Assembly (NCBI GenBank): GCA_945876035.1
Contig: CAMCMU010000020.1
Coordinates: forward strand, 1 to 64,000
DNA length: 64,000 nucleotides
Origin: Schlesneria paludicola DSM 18645
GTDB taxonomy: Bacteria; Planctomycetota; Planctomycetia; Planctomycetales; Planctomycetaceae
Reading direction: 5' to 3'
The notes under the pieces were generated by a model, which had not been told where the DNA came from, did no database searches, and saw only the letters and a list, made by a program, of their open reading frames with translations. Position 1 is the first letter of the stretch. The number at the start of each line of letters is the position of its first letter. This document shows positions 19,367 through 28,395 of the stretch, piece by piece. The position numbers and the translations under genes are program-made.

Positions 19367-20422
19367 ATGATCAAGAGTTGTTTGCTGTCGCTGGCCGTCG
19401 TTTTAGGTCTCGTCTTGCCTGGGTTTTCGGCCGATCCAGTGACGCCCGTACGGATGGGTTGTGGGATCATGACGTTTGACACCGTTCCTGGTTGGGGACT
19501 CGGGGAGGACGGAAAGTCGGTGCTTGGGTCGACTCATGGTGGTGTCGTCGTCGACAAGGCCGGGAATATCTACACCACTTCTAGCCTCGGAATTTTTGTC
19601 TTCTCGCCCGACGGGAAAGTCATTCGCAAGTTCTTGGGCGACGCATATTCGAACATTCATGACATTGAAATTCGTGCCGAAGAAGACCAAGAAGCGGAAG
19701 AAGAAGAGGTTGAAGAAGAGGTTGAAGAAGAAGATGTAGAGTATCTCTACGGCGCTCGCAACGCGGCCGGCGAAGGAGTCAAGATTCACTCCGAAACCGG
19801 TGACATCGTGCTGAAGATAGGAATTCCCACAGAAGCAGAATGCGGATTGAAGTTATCCAAATGGAGTCCGACGGCAATCACGGTTGCTCCGAATGGAGAC
19901 ATCATCTTGGCAGACGGTTACGCCAGCAATCACATTTTCAAGTTCGACAAGACCGGCAAATACCTGAAGCACTTCGGAGTCAAAGGGAACGGCTTGAGGG
20001 AGTTCAACACCGCACACGGGATGACTTTGGACACGCGTTACGATCCGCCGCGACTGCTCATTTGCGACCGCAACCACACCCCCAAGGGGCGTCTGTTACA
20101 CTATGACCTGGACGGCAATTATCTCGATGAAGTCGTCACGGGGCTGGGGATGCCGACTTCTGCCGCCGTTCAGGGAGACTATGTCTCGGTCCCCGACCTA
20201 CACGGGCGAGTCGTCATTCTGGACAAGAGCAACACGATCATCGCGGTCCTGGGCCACAATGCCGATCCGACGACGCGAATGAATCACCGTGTCACACAAG
20301 ACAAATGGATCGAAGGAATCTTCAACGGCACTCATGGCTCCAACTGGGACAAGGACGGCAACCTGTACGTACAGGATTGGAACGTCTCGGGCCGTCTCAT
20401 GAAGCTGGTCCGAGTCGACTGA
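19367..20422 (+). CDS. Secreted NHL-repeat beta-propeller protein with acidic insert
   Basis: 351 residues from ATG 19367, preceded by GAGGA; a 52-codon upstream extension is rejected. The signal peptide is MIKSCLLSLAVVLGLVLPGF. Propeller blades are seen as GVVVDKAGNIYTTSSLGIFV, VAPNGDIILADGYASNHIF, KFDKTGKYLKHFG and NWDKDGNLYVQDWNVSGR. About residues 105-130 hold a purely acidic tract encoded by 12-base repeats GAAGAAGAGGTT (19700-19735). NHL propellers mostly bind ligands or partners and are rarely catalytic. A long hairpin follows the stop at 20471. It is monocistronic by position. Confidence 0.85.
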   Translation: MIKSCLLSLAVVLGLVLPGFSADPVTPVRMGCGIMTFDTVPGWGLGEDGKSVLGSTHGGVVVDKAGNIYTTSSLGIFVFSPDGKVIRKFLGDAYSNIHDIEIRAEEDQEAEEEEVEEEVEEEDVEYLYGARNAAGEGVKIHSETGDIVLKIGIPTEAECGLKLSKWSPTAITVAPNGDIILADGYASNHIFKFDKTGKYLKHFGVKGNGLREFNTAHGMTLDTRYDPPRLLICDRNHTPKGRLLHYDLDGNYLDEVVTGLGMPTSAAVQGDYVSVPDLHGRVVILDKSNTIIAVLGHNADPTTRMNHRVTQDKWIEGIFNGTHGSNWDKDGNLYVQDWNVSGRLMKLVRVD

Positions 20423-20470
20423 CCGCGAGCCTTGGCTCGATCGGTTTGCTGGAAATTGAAGAACCGCGCT

Positions 20471-20503
20471 AACCTTCCGAAGTCAGGCCGACTTCGGAAG
20501 GTT
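20471..20503 (+). terminator. Strong 14-bp stem-loop after the NHL gene
   Basis: AACCTTCCGAAGTC, loop AGGCC, GACTTCGGAAGGTT. The stem is perfect. No T run follows on plus, and none follows on the minus strand, so it is terminator-like without being a textbook Rho-independent terminator. It lies 50 bases after the stop codon. Confidence 0.6.
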
Positions 20504-21689
20504 GGAAATGGAATTTTCTGGGACCGTCCCCACTGGCGATTGTGTTTCCGAACGGCGGTGAGCTCAACCTTGACTGGGCACGTCGCCAAACGCTTTGCGA
20601 CCAGTTCTGCCCGCCGACTTGCTCAATCGGAAGCCTTCGTCATGCCATCCGCTGTTAGCATTTTCCTCCGCCTAGGACCGCGTCAAATTTTGATGACTCG
20701 GTTCTTCAGCCAGACGTTCACCGCAGCAGTCAAAGCGTTTCAGGACGCTCTGCCGCCATCCGTGAAGACGTCTTGCGTTGCGTATCCTAATTCAACGAAG
20801 ACCGAGGGGGAACCGGATCGGACGCCTTATTCGTCGGAGGAGGCAGTGGCCAAAGGCTATCGAAGGTGGAAGTACCTCGTTACGTTTTTCAACAACGAAG
20901 AAATGCTACCGCCCGGCAACGGTCGCTCGCCGGACGAGCAGAAGTGTTGGGAACACTGCGAAAGCTGATGTTGCAAGGGGCTCGTACAACGACGGGTTAT
21001 CCGTGCGTCGTCTTTTTTCCAGACGGTTGAGCGATGCCGAGTGCCATAATGCAATCTGCGATCTGACGGAGGTGGACATGCCGTCAGCCGATTCTTTTGT
21101 CGTTGCTGATCGACGCGGGGACGACCAACACAAAAGCTGTAGACCGTCTCTGATATTGATGGATCGGATGGGAACCACTTGAATTCGGCGACTCGAGGGA
21201 GCGACTGGCGGGGATTTCGTTATGGTCGCATGGGTGACTCCCTCCCCAAAATGGACTCCGGACCGACGGATGAAGAACCGTCGATACCGGGTAAATCTGG
21301 AGTGCCGTTTTTAGCGAAACATTTCCGGCGCGACGGTGTTTTGACCGGCATGATTGTCAACAGTTTCAAGCTGCCTCTGTCGAATCCTTGCTGCTGAGGA
21401 TTTTCCTGGCCGTCATGGCTTGGATGGCAATCTCGATTTGATTCCGTATCCCCGCGAAATCTATTAGGCTGGGCTCAATAATATGTGGTCTTGCGAATAC
21501 GACACTAACGTATAGTACCCGCTGTACCTCGCCGGTTATCCCCAGCGGGTGTCTCGAGGTCCGTCGTCGCTAGAACGGAAAGATTGTACGGGCTGTCCCG
21601 TTGCAATAACCTGCTCTTGAAGGGCCCGGCAATCTGCCGGAGCTGAACGTTGTCTCGAAGCATCAAACGCACTCCCAAAGGAATTGATC
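20504..21689. other. Long intergenic region with only weak open frames
   Basis: Nearly 1.2 kb. One plus frame ends at 20968 and its last 91 codons (from ATG 20693) look somewhat protein-like (GYRRWKYLVTFFNNEEML, then CWEHCES), but it has no ribosome site or known domain. An overlapping frame to 21182 is less convincing. The region next to the EF-hand gene contains CCGGCA-ATC-TGCCGG (21626-21640). Degraded coding sequence is possible. Confidence 0.35.
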
Positions 21690-22370
21690 ATGAAGCGATG
21701 GACGTATGGACTGGGGCTGATCGCTGTCGCCTGTGTTGCGACGGCTGTGGCGCAACCACCCGCTGGTGGGTCTGGCGGCGGACGACGACCGATGCCGATC
21801 ATTGACGCTCTCGATGCCGATCACGATGGGGTCATCTCCGCGGACGAATTGAAGAACGCCACGGACGCGTTGTCAACACTGGATAAGAACAAGGATGGGA
21901 AGTTGACGGACGACGAAATTCGGCCTCACGGGGGCCGCCCAGCAGAAGGCGGCCGCGATCGTGAACGAATCGGGCGGAATCGGGACGTCGACGGACGCCG
22001 GCCTGATCATGACACTGATGGACAAGGTGCTCCCAGTGGCCGAGGGCCCGGCCGCGGAGACGGCGGACCAAAAGATCAGGGAGACAGACCTGATGGGCCG
22101 CAGGGTGATGAGGGACCACCAGTCGATCTCGAACGAATGCTGAACCATGCCATGGAGTTCGATGCGGATCAAGACCAGAAGCTGAGCAGGGACGAGTTGA
22201 AAAAATTTCTCGATGACTTCACCAAACATCATCGCGGACCAGGTGGCCCGAGGAGTGGCGCGGGTCCGGGTGGACGCGGCCCACGAGGTGACGCCGGCGG
22301 ATCGCCGAACGGCTTCGATCGCGGCATCGGCGGTGATGAGCGACGTGAGCGGCCCCGTCGTCCGGACTGA
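21690..22370 (+). CDS. Secreted EF-hand protein, Gly/Pro/Asp-rich
   Basis: 226 residues from ATG 21690, with AAGGA seven bases upstream. The signal peptide spans about residues 1-21 (ending TAVAQ). Three calcium-loop motifs are visible: DADHDGVISADE, DKNKDGKLTDDE and DADQDQKLSRDE. The third has Gln where Gly is usual. Between loops two and three lies a disordered Arg/Gly/Asp-rich stretch, and the tail is similar. Such proteins are abundant in planctomycetes and are presumed extracellular calcium binders. It stands alone with about 1.2 kb of apparently empty sequence upstream. Confidence 0.87.
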   Translation: MKRWTYGLGLIAVACVATAVAQPPAGGSGGGRRPMPIIDALDADHDGVISADELKNATDALSTLDKNKDGKLTDDEIRPHGGRPAEGGRDRERIGRNRDVDGRRPDHDTDGQGAPSGRGPGRGDGGPKDQGDRPDGPQGDEGPPVDLERMLNHAMEFDADQDQKLSRDELKKFLDDFTKHHRGPGGPRSGAGPGGRGPRGDAGGSPNGFDRGIGGDERRERPRRPD

Positions 22371-22451
22371 TCTGAGGGGTGATGTGCTGGGCAGCGAACG
22401 AGCGTTTCTGTCGTTACGCTGCCCCAATTTTGTGTCAACTCAGTGAGCATT

Positions 22452-22475
22452 CTCACGATACGTGAGTCTTTCTCC
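22452..22475 (+). terminator. Weak terminator-like hairpin after the EF-hand gene
   Basis: CTCACG, loop ATA, CGTGAG, then TCTTTCTCC. An overlapping alternative, GTGAG-CATT-CTCAC at 22444-22456, uses the same CTCAC segment, so only one can form at a time. Confidence 0.4.
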
Positions 22476-22633
22476 AATAACTAATGCGACGGAACCTCCG
22501 CCGCTCATTCGTTTGGTACGTGGCGAGATTTGACGGGCAATGATAGACTACAGTGCTCAACTGCGAATTGACTGCGGTAATTCTCTGGCATCGTAGGTCG
22601 AAATTTCAAGTCCGTCATAAGGAGTCTCTCACG

Positions 22634-24172
22634 ATGGCCGTCTTCCTCGGGATCGATATCGGGACGAGTGGCACGAAGACTCTGGCGATGCGTGAAGACG
22701 GGCACATTCTGGCTTCGGCGACCTCCGAATATCGCTTGATGTCACCTCGTCCGGGCTGGTCCGAACAAGACCCCGCAGACTGGTGGGATGCCGTCATCGC
22801 AACCGTCAAGAAGGTCCTCAAGGATGGAAAACTCAAACCGGACGATGTCGCGGGGATTGGTCTGACGGGCCAGATGCACGGCAGTGTTTTTGTCGACAAG
22901 CAGGATAACGTGATCCGTCACGCCATCCTGTGGAACGATCAACGCACGGCCGACGAATGCAGCGATATCGAAAACCGCGTTGGCGGCCGGTCAAAATTGA
23001 TTGAGATGGTCGCCAATCCTGCCCTCACGGGTTTTACCGCACCGAAAATTCTTTGGCTGCAAAAGAACGAACCCAAAAGTTACGCAAAAACGGTTCAGAT
23101 TCTTCTGCCGAAGGACTATATTCGATTCAAGTTGACTGGCGAATTTGCCACGGATGCGAGTGATGCTTCAGGAACATTGCTGCTGGATGTCCGAAACCGG
23201 GAATGGTGCAAGCCGCTGCTGGAAAAACTGGAAATCAAGTCGTCGCTGCTGCCGCAGGTTTTTGAGTCCGAAGATATCACGGGCACCTTGTCCGAATCAG
23301 CCGCAAAACTGTTGGGACTGAAGAAAGGTGTGCCTGTCGTAGGTGGGGCGGGCGATCAGGCCGCCGGTGCCGTGGGGAATGGCATCGTCAAACGCGGGAT
23401 CATCTCGGCCACGATGGGAACCAGCGGAGTCGTGTTTGCCCATTGCGATGACGTCCAGATTGATCCCACGGGGCGAGTCCACACGTTCTGCCATGCGGTC
23501 CGAGGAAAATGGCATGTCATGGGAGTTGTCCTTTCAGCGGGAGGCAGCCTTCAATGGTATCGCGATCAACTTGCGGAGACCGAGGTAGCAGCCGCTAAAA
23601 AGATTAAAACGGATCCCTACGACATCATCACGGAACAGGCAGCCGAAGCACCTCCCGGTTGCGAGGGACTATTCTTTCTCCCCTATCTAACCGGGGAGAG
23701 AACGCCTCACGCGGATCCCAATGCGCGTGGCTGCTTCATTGGGTTGAGTCTTCGTCACGGCCGTTCTGCGATCATTCGATCGATTATGGAGGGCGCCACG
23801 TACGCGATGCGGGACTGCTTGGAAGTGATCAATGAGATGCACATCCCCATTCGCGAAATCCGTCTTTCTGGAGGCGGATCTCACAGCGAATTCTGGCGAC
23901 AGATGCAAGCCGACGTTTATGGACGGCGGGTCAGCATGATCAACGTCTCTGAAGGTCCGGCCTTCGGTGCGGCATTACTCGCCGCTTCAGGAACAGGTCG
24001 TTACAAGAGCGTTGTGGAAGCCTGCGCCGCCACGGTCAAGGTCACCAGCAGCACCGATCCACAGGCCGAAGCTAAACGAATTTACACCAAGTCTTATCCT
24101 CTGCATGCAAAGCTCTATCGATCTCTAAAGAACGACTTCAGCGACATCGCCAAAATTGTTTCAGAGTCCTGA
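22634..24172 (+). CDS. xylB: Xylulokinase (FGGY family)
   Basis: 512 residues from ATG 22634, with AAGGAG about ten bases upstream. It phosphorylates D-xylulose with ATP, feeding the pentose phosphate pathway. N-terminal [19 protein letters not shown] is the ATPase phosphate loop. SGQMHG-type sequence ([10 protein letters not shown]) and [13 protein letters not shown] are xylulokinase-like. [17 protein letters not shown] and the C-terminal [19 protein letters not shown] are FGGY landmarks. Length and motifs fit XylB best within the FGGY kinases. No xylose isomerase or transporter is adjacent, so it is not in a classical xyl operon. It converges on glgC. Confidence 0.93.
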   Translation: MAVFLGIDIGTSGTKTLAMREDGHILASATSEYRLMSPRPGWSEQDPADWWDAVIATVKKVLKDGKLKPDDVAGIGLTGQMHGSVFVDKQDNVIRHAILWNDQRTADECSDIENRVGGRSKLIEMVANPALTGFTAPKILWLQKNEPKSYAKTVQILLPKDYIRFKLTGEFATDASDASGTLLLDVRNREWCKPLLEKLEIKSSLLPQVFESEDITGTLSESAAKLLGLKKGVPVVGGAGDQAAGAVGNGIVKRGIISATMGTSGVVFAHCDDVQIDPTGRVHTFCHAVRGKWHVMGVVLSAGGSLQWYRDQLAETEVAAAKKIKTDPYDIITEQAAEAPPGCEGLFFLPYLTGERTPHADPNARGCFIGLSLRHGRSAIIRSIMEGATYAMRDCLEVINEMHIPIREIRLSGGGSHSEFWRQMQADVYGRRVSMINVSEGPAFGAALLAASGTGRYKSVVEACAATVKVTSSTDPQAEAKRIYTKSYPLHAKLYRSLKNDFSDIAKIVSES

Positions 24173-24308
24173 TGCGTACGGCGGAGAATGCGACATTCTT
24201 GGGGACTGATAGGGCGGCAGGCCTCGACGCTCCAAAAATGAAGCGGCCGCTTTTGAAGTGACGATTCGGTGACGTGAAACCGGGGTTTCAGGCGTGATTC
24301 GCCATCGA

Positions 24309-25535
24309 TCAATCTTGGTCATTTTTTCCAATGACAACGATCCCCGATTCGGTGACGACATAGCCCCGTGACCGGTCTTCGTCGACGTCAAATCCAATCC
24401 GCCGCCCATCGGGAACGCAGACTTGCTTGTCGATGATTGCCCGACGAATTTTGGCATTTCGTCCGATCACGACGTCATCGAACAAAATCGAATCCTCCAC
24501 GCTGGACCAACTGTTGACTCGGACATTGTAACCCAGGACCGACCTTTGGACTGTTCCACCAGAAATAATGCTGCCCGCACAAACGAGACTGTCGAGAGCA
24601 TGACCGACTCGATGATTCGGCTCTTCATACTGGGCAAAGACAAACTTGGGCGGTGGACAGGGAGGCTGATAGCTACGCAACGGCCAAGCCCTGTCGTACA
24701 GATTGAGCTCCGGATCAACTGAGATCAGGTCCATGTTGGCTTCGTAATAGGAGTCGATGGTACCGACATCACGCCAGTAATGATTATTTCCCGTATTTTT
24801 GTCACGGAACTGATACGCGCGAACCAAATTTGAATCGATCAGAGAGGGAATGATACTCCTGCCGAAATCATGAGAACTCTTTGAATCCGCCGCATCCGCA
24901 ATCAGGCAATCGAAAAGAAAATTCGTATTGAAAACGTAAATACCCATTGACGCCAGACACCTCGTCGGTTCATCGGGCATCGGCTGAGGCTGTTCCGGCT
25001 TCTCCTGAAAATTAACAACCCGTTTTTCAGAGTCGATCTGCATGATGCCAAATTGCATTCCCTGTTCCAGTGAGCAGGGAATGCACCCCACCGTCAGAAC
25101 AGCCCCAGATGCAATATGATCACGCACGAGATCGGAATAATCCATTTTGTAGATATGGTCACCGGCAAGGATCACGAGGTATTCAGAGCGGCATCGTTCG
25201 ATCGAATAGATGTTCTGATAGACGGCATCGGCCGTCCCTTTGTACCAATCCGCGTGTAATCGTTGCTGAGGCGGCAAAATATCGATGTATTCATCGAGGT
25301 CACGACACAGGAATCTCCAACCAAGGTTAATATGACGATCAAGGCTCACGGCCTTGTACTGCGTGAGCACCAGCACCTTCCGCAGGCCACTGTTGATACA
25401 GTTGGAAAGGGCGAAATCAATGATCCGATAAGCACCGCCAAACGGTACAGCAGGCTTGGTCCGATCACGAGTCAGCGGCTCCAACCGTGACCCCTTACCA
25501 CCCGCCAGAATCAACGACAAGACGCGATTCATCAT
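24309..25535 (-). CDS. glgC: Glucose-1-phosphate adenylyltransferase (ADP-glucose pyrophosphorylase)
   Basis: About 408 residues from ATG 25535 (a second ATG follows directly), with GGAGG just upstream; the frame extends 14 codons further. It makes ADP-glucose from ATP and glucose-1-phosphate, the committed step of bacterial glycogen synthesis. The nucleotidyltransferase signature LILAGGKGSRLEPLTRDR and the following KPAVPFGGAYRIIDFALSN are complete, as are WYKGTADAVYQN and LAGDHIYKMDY. The C-terminal part is a left-handed beta-helix (SVLGYNVRVNSWSSVEDSIL). No other glycogen gene is adjacent. It is convergent with xylB. Confidence 0.96.
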   Translation of the reverse strand: MMNRVLSLILAGGKGSRLEPLTRDRTKPAVPFGGAYRIIDFALSNCINSGLRKVLVLTQYKAVSLDRHINLGWRFLCRDLDEYIDILPPQQRLHADWYKGTADAVYQNIYSIERCRSEYLVILAGDHIYKMDYSDLVRDHIASGAVLTVGCIPCSLEQGMQFGIMQIDSEKRVVNFQEKPEQPQPMPDEPTRCLASMGIYVFNTNFLFDCLIADAADSKSSHDFGRSIIPSLIDSNLVRAYQFRDKNTGNNHYWRDVGTIDSYYEANMDLISVDPELNLYDRAWPLRSYQPPCPPPKFVFAQYEEPNHRVGHALDSLVCAGSIISGGTVQRSVLGYNVRVNSWSSVEDSILFDDVVIGRNAKIRRAIIDKQVCVPDGRRIGFDVDEDRSRGYVVTESGIVVIGKNDQD

Positions 25536-26107
25536 CGTACCTCCCTGACGTTCGATTCCGTGGATCGACTGCGTCATTGATTGCCATACGCGTTGAAATT
25601 CTAAACGCCAGCATGCGAGACGCTGCGGTATTCCTGTACCAGTCTGCCGCAGTATTCACATTGTCGCAACCGAGGGCCGTAAACTGGCCACTCCAATTCC
25701 TCCATCGAGAGATTGACCTCGTTGCTGGTCTGACGATGCCGACCGAGGGCAATCACACGACTTGGATTCGTTCCGGTAAGTGTCATTCCAAGGAATCTGA
25801 TCCGCAGTGAAGACGCATTCGAATTTCTCGTGGATCTTGGATAAATTTCGGGAATGTTTTTTTCCTGCAAGGCTGTTTCAGCACTCAGCCTCCAGGCTCG
25901 ATCGAAGAGGGATCCCAGAAGCACCGTCCTCTTGCCCGATGAACCGCGATATCGCAGGAGATTCATGGCCTGTATCATTCCGAATTTGAGAAACGTTTGA
26001 TCCCACCCCATGAGTTGTTTCCGGACACCTTGGTGGCAAGAATTCGGCTTCAGCGAATCGCGGTTTCTGTCTTCCTAGAATTGCTGTCTTCAACAAGGTC
26101 TCTGAAA
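25536..26107. other. Divergent region between glgC and the isochorismatase-type gene
   Basis: About 570 bases. It must hold the glgC promoter on minus and that of the 26108 gene on plus. Only one small frame (25601-25786, listed separately) has any protein-like character. A short palindrome ATTCC-AA-GGAAT lies near 25790. Nothing else stands out. Confidence 0.4.
25601..25786 (-). CDS. Possible very small protein with a CxxC motif
   Basis: 61 residues from an inner ATG; the frame is open for another 75 codons upstream. The C-terminal half reads LSMEELEWPVYGPRLRQ then CEYCGRLVQEY. One CxxC pair is present, too few for a full zinc ribbon alone. The ribosome site (TTGGA) is poor. Whether it is expressed cannot be judged from sequence. 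It lies just upstream of glgC on the same strand. Confidence 0.3.
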   Translation of the reverse strand: MTLTGTNPSRVIALGRHRQTSNEVNLSMEELEWPVYGPRLRQCEYCGRLVQEYRSVSHAGV

Positions 26108-26698
26108 ATGCCCTCACCGTCCGAAGCATTCGGCAGTCCTGAACTGCTGCACGCCTCGTCAAGTCGTCTGCTGATTGTCGATATCCAAGAAAAACTCGTT
26201 TCGGCATTGAGTGTTGCGACGAGAGATCGTTTGGTTTCGAATTGCCGTTTTCTTGTCGACGGGGCCACGCTCTTCGGTGTCCCGGTCACAGCCACCGAGC
26301 AATATCCACAAGGCCTCGGGCCGACGGTCGCTCCGTTGGCGGAACGGATCCATGAAAGACCGTCCAAGAAACGGTTCAGCGCCTTGGAATGCACCGGATG
26401 GCCGACGGCGGCCAATACCGTTGATGATCGATTCCAAATCGTTGTGGCTGGAATGGAATCACATATTTGCCTGTTGCAAACGGTACTGGATTTGTTGGCG
26501 GCCGGTTATCAAACGACTGTCGTGGCCGATTGCATCGCCGCACGAAGTGAACTGGATCACCAAACGGCCATTCACCGCATGGCAAATAGTGGCGCGACAA
26601 TCACAACAGCAGAAGCGGTGCTGTTCGAATGGTGCGAATCGGCTGATGTCCCGGAATTCAAACGACTCAGCGCGCTGGTGAAGTCACGCACCCAATAA
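26108..26698 (+). CDS. Isochorismatase-family cysteine hydrolase
   Basis: 196 residues from ATG 26108. It is a small Rossmann-like cysteine hydrolase. The expected triad is visible as Asp in LLIVDIQEKL, Lys in KKRFSAL and Cys in ESHICLLQT. LLAAGYQTTVVADCIAAR is another family landmark. Substrates of this family range from isochorismate to nicotinamide and ureido compounds, and the sequence does not settle which. The short form without extra domains resembles YcaC/hydrolase-type members. It appears monocistronic. Confidence 0.9.
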   Translation: MPSPSEAFGSPELLHASSSRLLIVDIQEKLVSALSVATRDRLVSNCRFLVDGATLFGVPVTATEQYPQGLGPTVAPLAERIHERPSKKRFSALECTGWPTAANTVDDRFQIVVAGMESHICLLQTVLDLLAAGYQTTVVADCIAARSELDHQTAIHRMANSGATITTAEAVLFEWCESADVPEFKRLSALVKSRTQ

Positions 26699-26943
26699 GT
26701 CGCGGTCCAAACGGAGTTTCCATCTGCCTGTGTCATCAATCATCCTTCGTTTGCTGGCCAATTGACTTTCGTTAATCACCGATCCGTGATTCCAGCCGCG
26801 GCCACAGCTTGCCGAATAGACAACCGCCCGGAGCATTGGCATGCTTATCAGCGCCGAGCGGTCTGAGATTAAGAATTTGCCTCGAATCTCGCACAGGATC
26901 CTCCGACCGCAGAGCGGTCGATTCCATCCGAACACGCGTCTGC

Positions 26944-27828
26944 TTATCGGATGGAACTGCAGGCCAGACGGAAGCCCAGGCTGCCAAACTTGGCCGAGGG
27001 CGAGTCCCCGTTACGGAGTGCCGACCGGCAGTAGACCGGCCAGCTGCCCCAGCTCCCACCCCGGTGCACCCGGATCGAGCCTGTCTCGGAGCCTTGGGGA
27101 TCATTCGTTGGCGAACTCGCGTAATACTTCTCGGCGTACCAGTCACTGCTCCATTCCCACACATTCCCATGCATGTCGTACAGGCCGAACGGATTCTTCT
27201 TCTTCTGGCCAACCGGATGTGCGTACTGTTCGTTAATATCTAGCGCGTTTTTGTCGTACCACGCATACCCTCCAAAAACCGTCTCGTCATCGCCGAAGTG
27301 GAATCGCGTGGCCTTACCGCCCCGACACGCGTACTCCCATTCCGCTTCCGTTGGCAACCGATACTCCTTCCCTTCCTTCTTGCTCAGCTTCTGGCAGAAA
27401 TCCGCTGCAGCCTCCCAACTCACAGAAGTTGCCGGAAACTCGGCACCTTCTTTCCCGAATTGCTGGCCCTTCCAGGGCTCGCTGCCCATCACCGCCTTCC
27501 ATTCCCCCTGAGTCACTTCGTATTTCCCCAGATAAAACGCCTTCGTAATTCGGACCGTGTGCTGCTGCTCGTCGCTGATGCGTTCCTCTTCCGACTCGGA
27601 TGAACCCATCTGAAATTCTCCCGCTGGAATCAACCGCAGTTTCATCCCAAGGCTGTTCTTGATCTCCACATCCACTTTGAGATGCTTGGCCCACGTCTGC
27701 TGGTGCAACTCAGCAGCCGGGCCATCAAACGGCGCCACGGCTAATGGCGGAAATTGCGCCCCCGCGGGGACCTTGTTGGATAGCGACACCACGAACAACA
27801 GCGTCACAATCACAGGTCGCAACCGCAT
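26944..27828 (-). CDS. Secreted formylglycine-generating-enzyme-like (SUMF1) domain protein
   Basis: 294 residues from ATG 27828. A signal peptide covers about residues 1-24 (IVTLLFVVSLSNKVPAGA). The rest is one FGE-sulfatase domain: GMKLRLIPAGEFQMGS, YEVTQGEWKAVMG, YRLPTEAEWEYACRGG, NPFGLYDMHGNVWEW and HRGGSWGS. True FGE uses two cysteines spaced Cys-x4-Cys near the C-terminus. Here only the second-position Cys (WPVYCRSALRNG) remains and the first is absent, so sulfatase activation is doubtful and a ligand-binding role is more likely. It closely resembles the C-terminal half of the caspase-FGE fusion at 56932. Confidence 0.88.
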   Translation of the reverse strand: MRLRPVIVTLLFVVSLSNKVPAGAQFPPLAVAPFDGPAAELHQQTWAKHLKVDVEIKNSLGMKLRLIPAGEFQMGSSESEEERISDEQQHTVRITKAFYLGKYEVTQGEWKAVMGSEPWKGQQFGKEGAEFPATSVSWEAAADFCQKLSKKEGKEYRLPTEAEWEYACRGGKATRFHFGDDETVFGGYAWYDKNALDINEQYAHPVGQKKKNPFGLYDMHGNVWEWSSDWYAEKYYASSPTNDPQGSETGSIRVHRGGSWGSWPVYCRSALRNGDSPSAKFGSLGFRLACSSIR

Positions 27829-28395
27829 CGTAAAAAAACCACGCTTGAGAATTTGATTCGAGCCTAGAACGTCAGCGATCAGTCTGCCTCCAGAGGGATC
27901 CCAAGTCAATCAGACCTTCTGGTCAGAGGATGGGGGGCCAAAGTTTCTGGTGGCAACGGCCAACACGATTTGTCGGGAACTCTGCAACGAGACTTATCCC
28001 CGCGCCGCAAGGCCGCTGCGATACTTCCGCAGGCTAGCGGGGTGAACGAGAGAAACAGGGGACCGGTCGATTCTTGACTCGGATCGAGAGGCCAGCACTT
28101 CGGGTCGGCCAACAGGATTGAACTAACCGACAACAGGCTCGGATTGCAATCGAGACTCCGTTTTCACGGTCGGCCAAGACCAACGACACGGGATCACGAA
28201 TCATTAGACTTCGCCCCTTTTCATGCCCCGTAGTCACTGGGGATTGTCGGCAGTAAACGCTTTTCCAGATATCGATACGAAACGGGTGGGGTGACCCGCG
28301 GAGCGATCCGTTTGAGAAACGCGATACCCCGATCTCGGAAGACGGGTTTGGAGTCTGGATCAAAAAATAGGACTGATTTTTGGGGCGAGCAATCT
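27829..28395. other. Intergenic region, no supported gene
   Basis: About 570 bases between two minus-strand genes, so it contains the upstream region of the FGE-like gene. An open frame of 139 codons on minus (28034-28453) overlaps the end of the CxxCH gene in another frame and has no recognisable features. No strong hairpin with a T run was seen. Confidence 0.4.
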
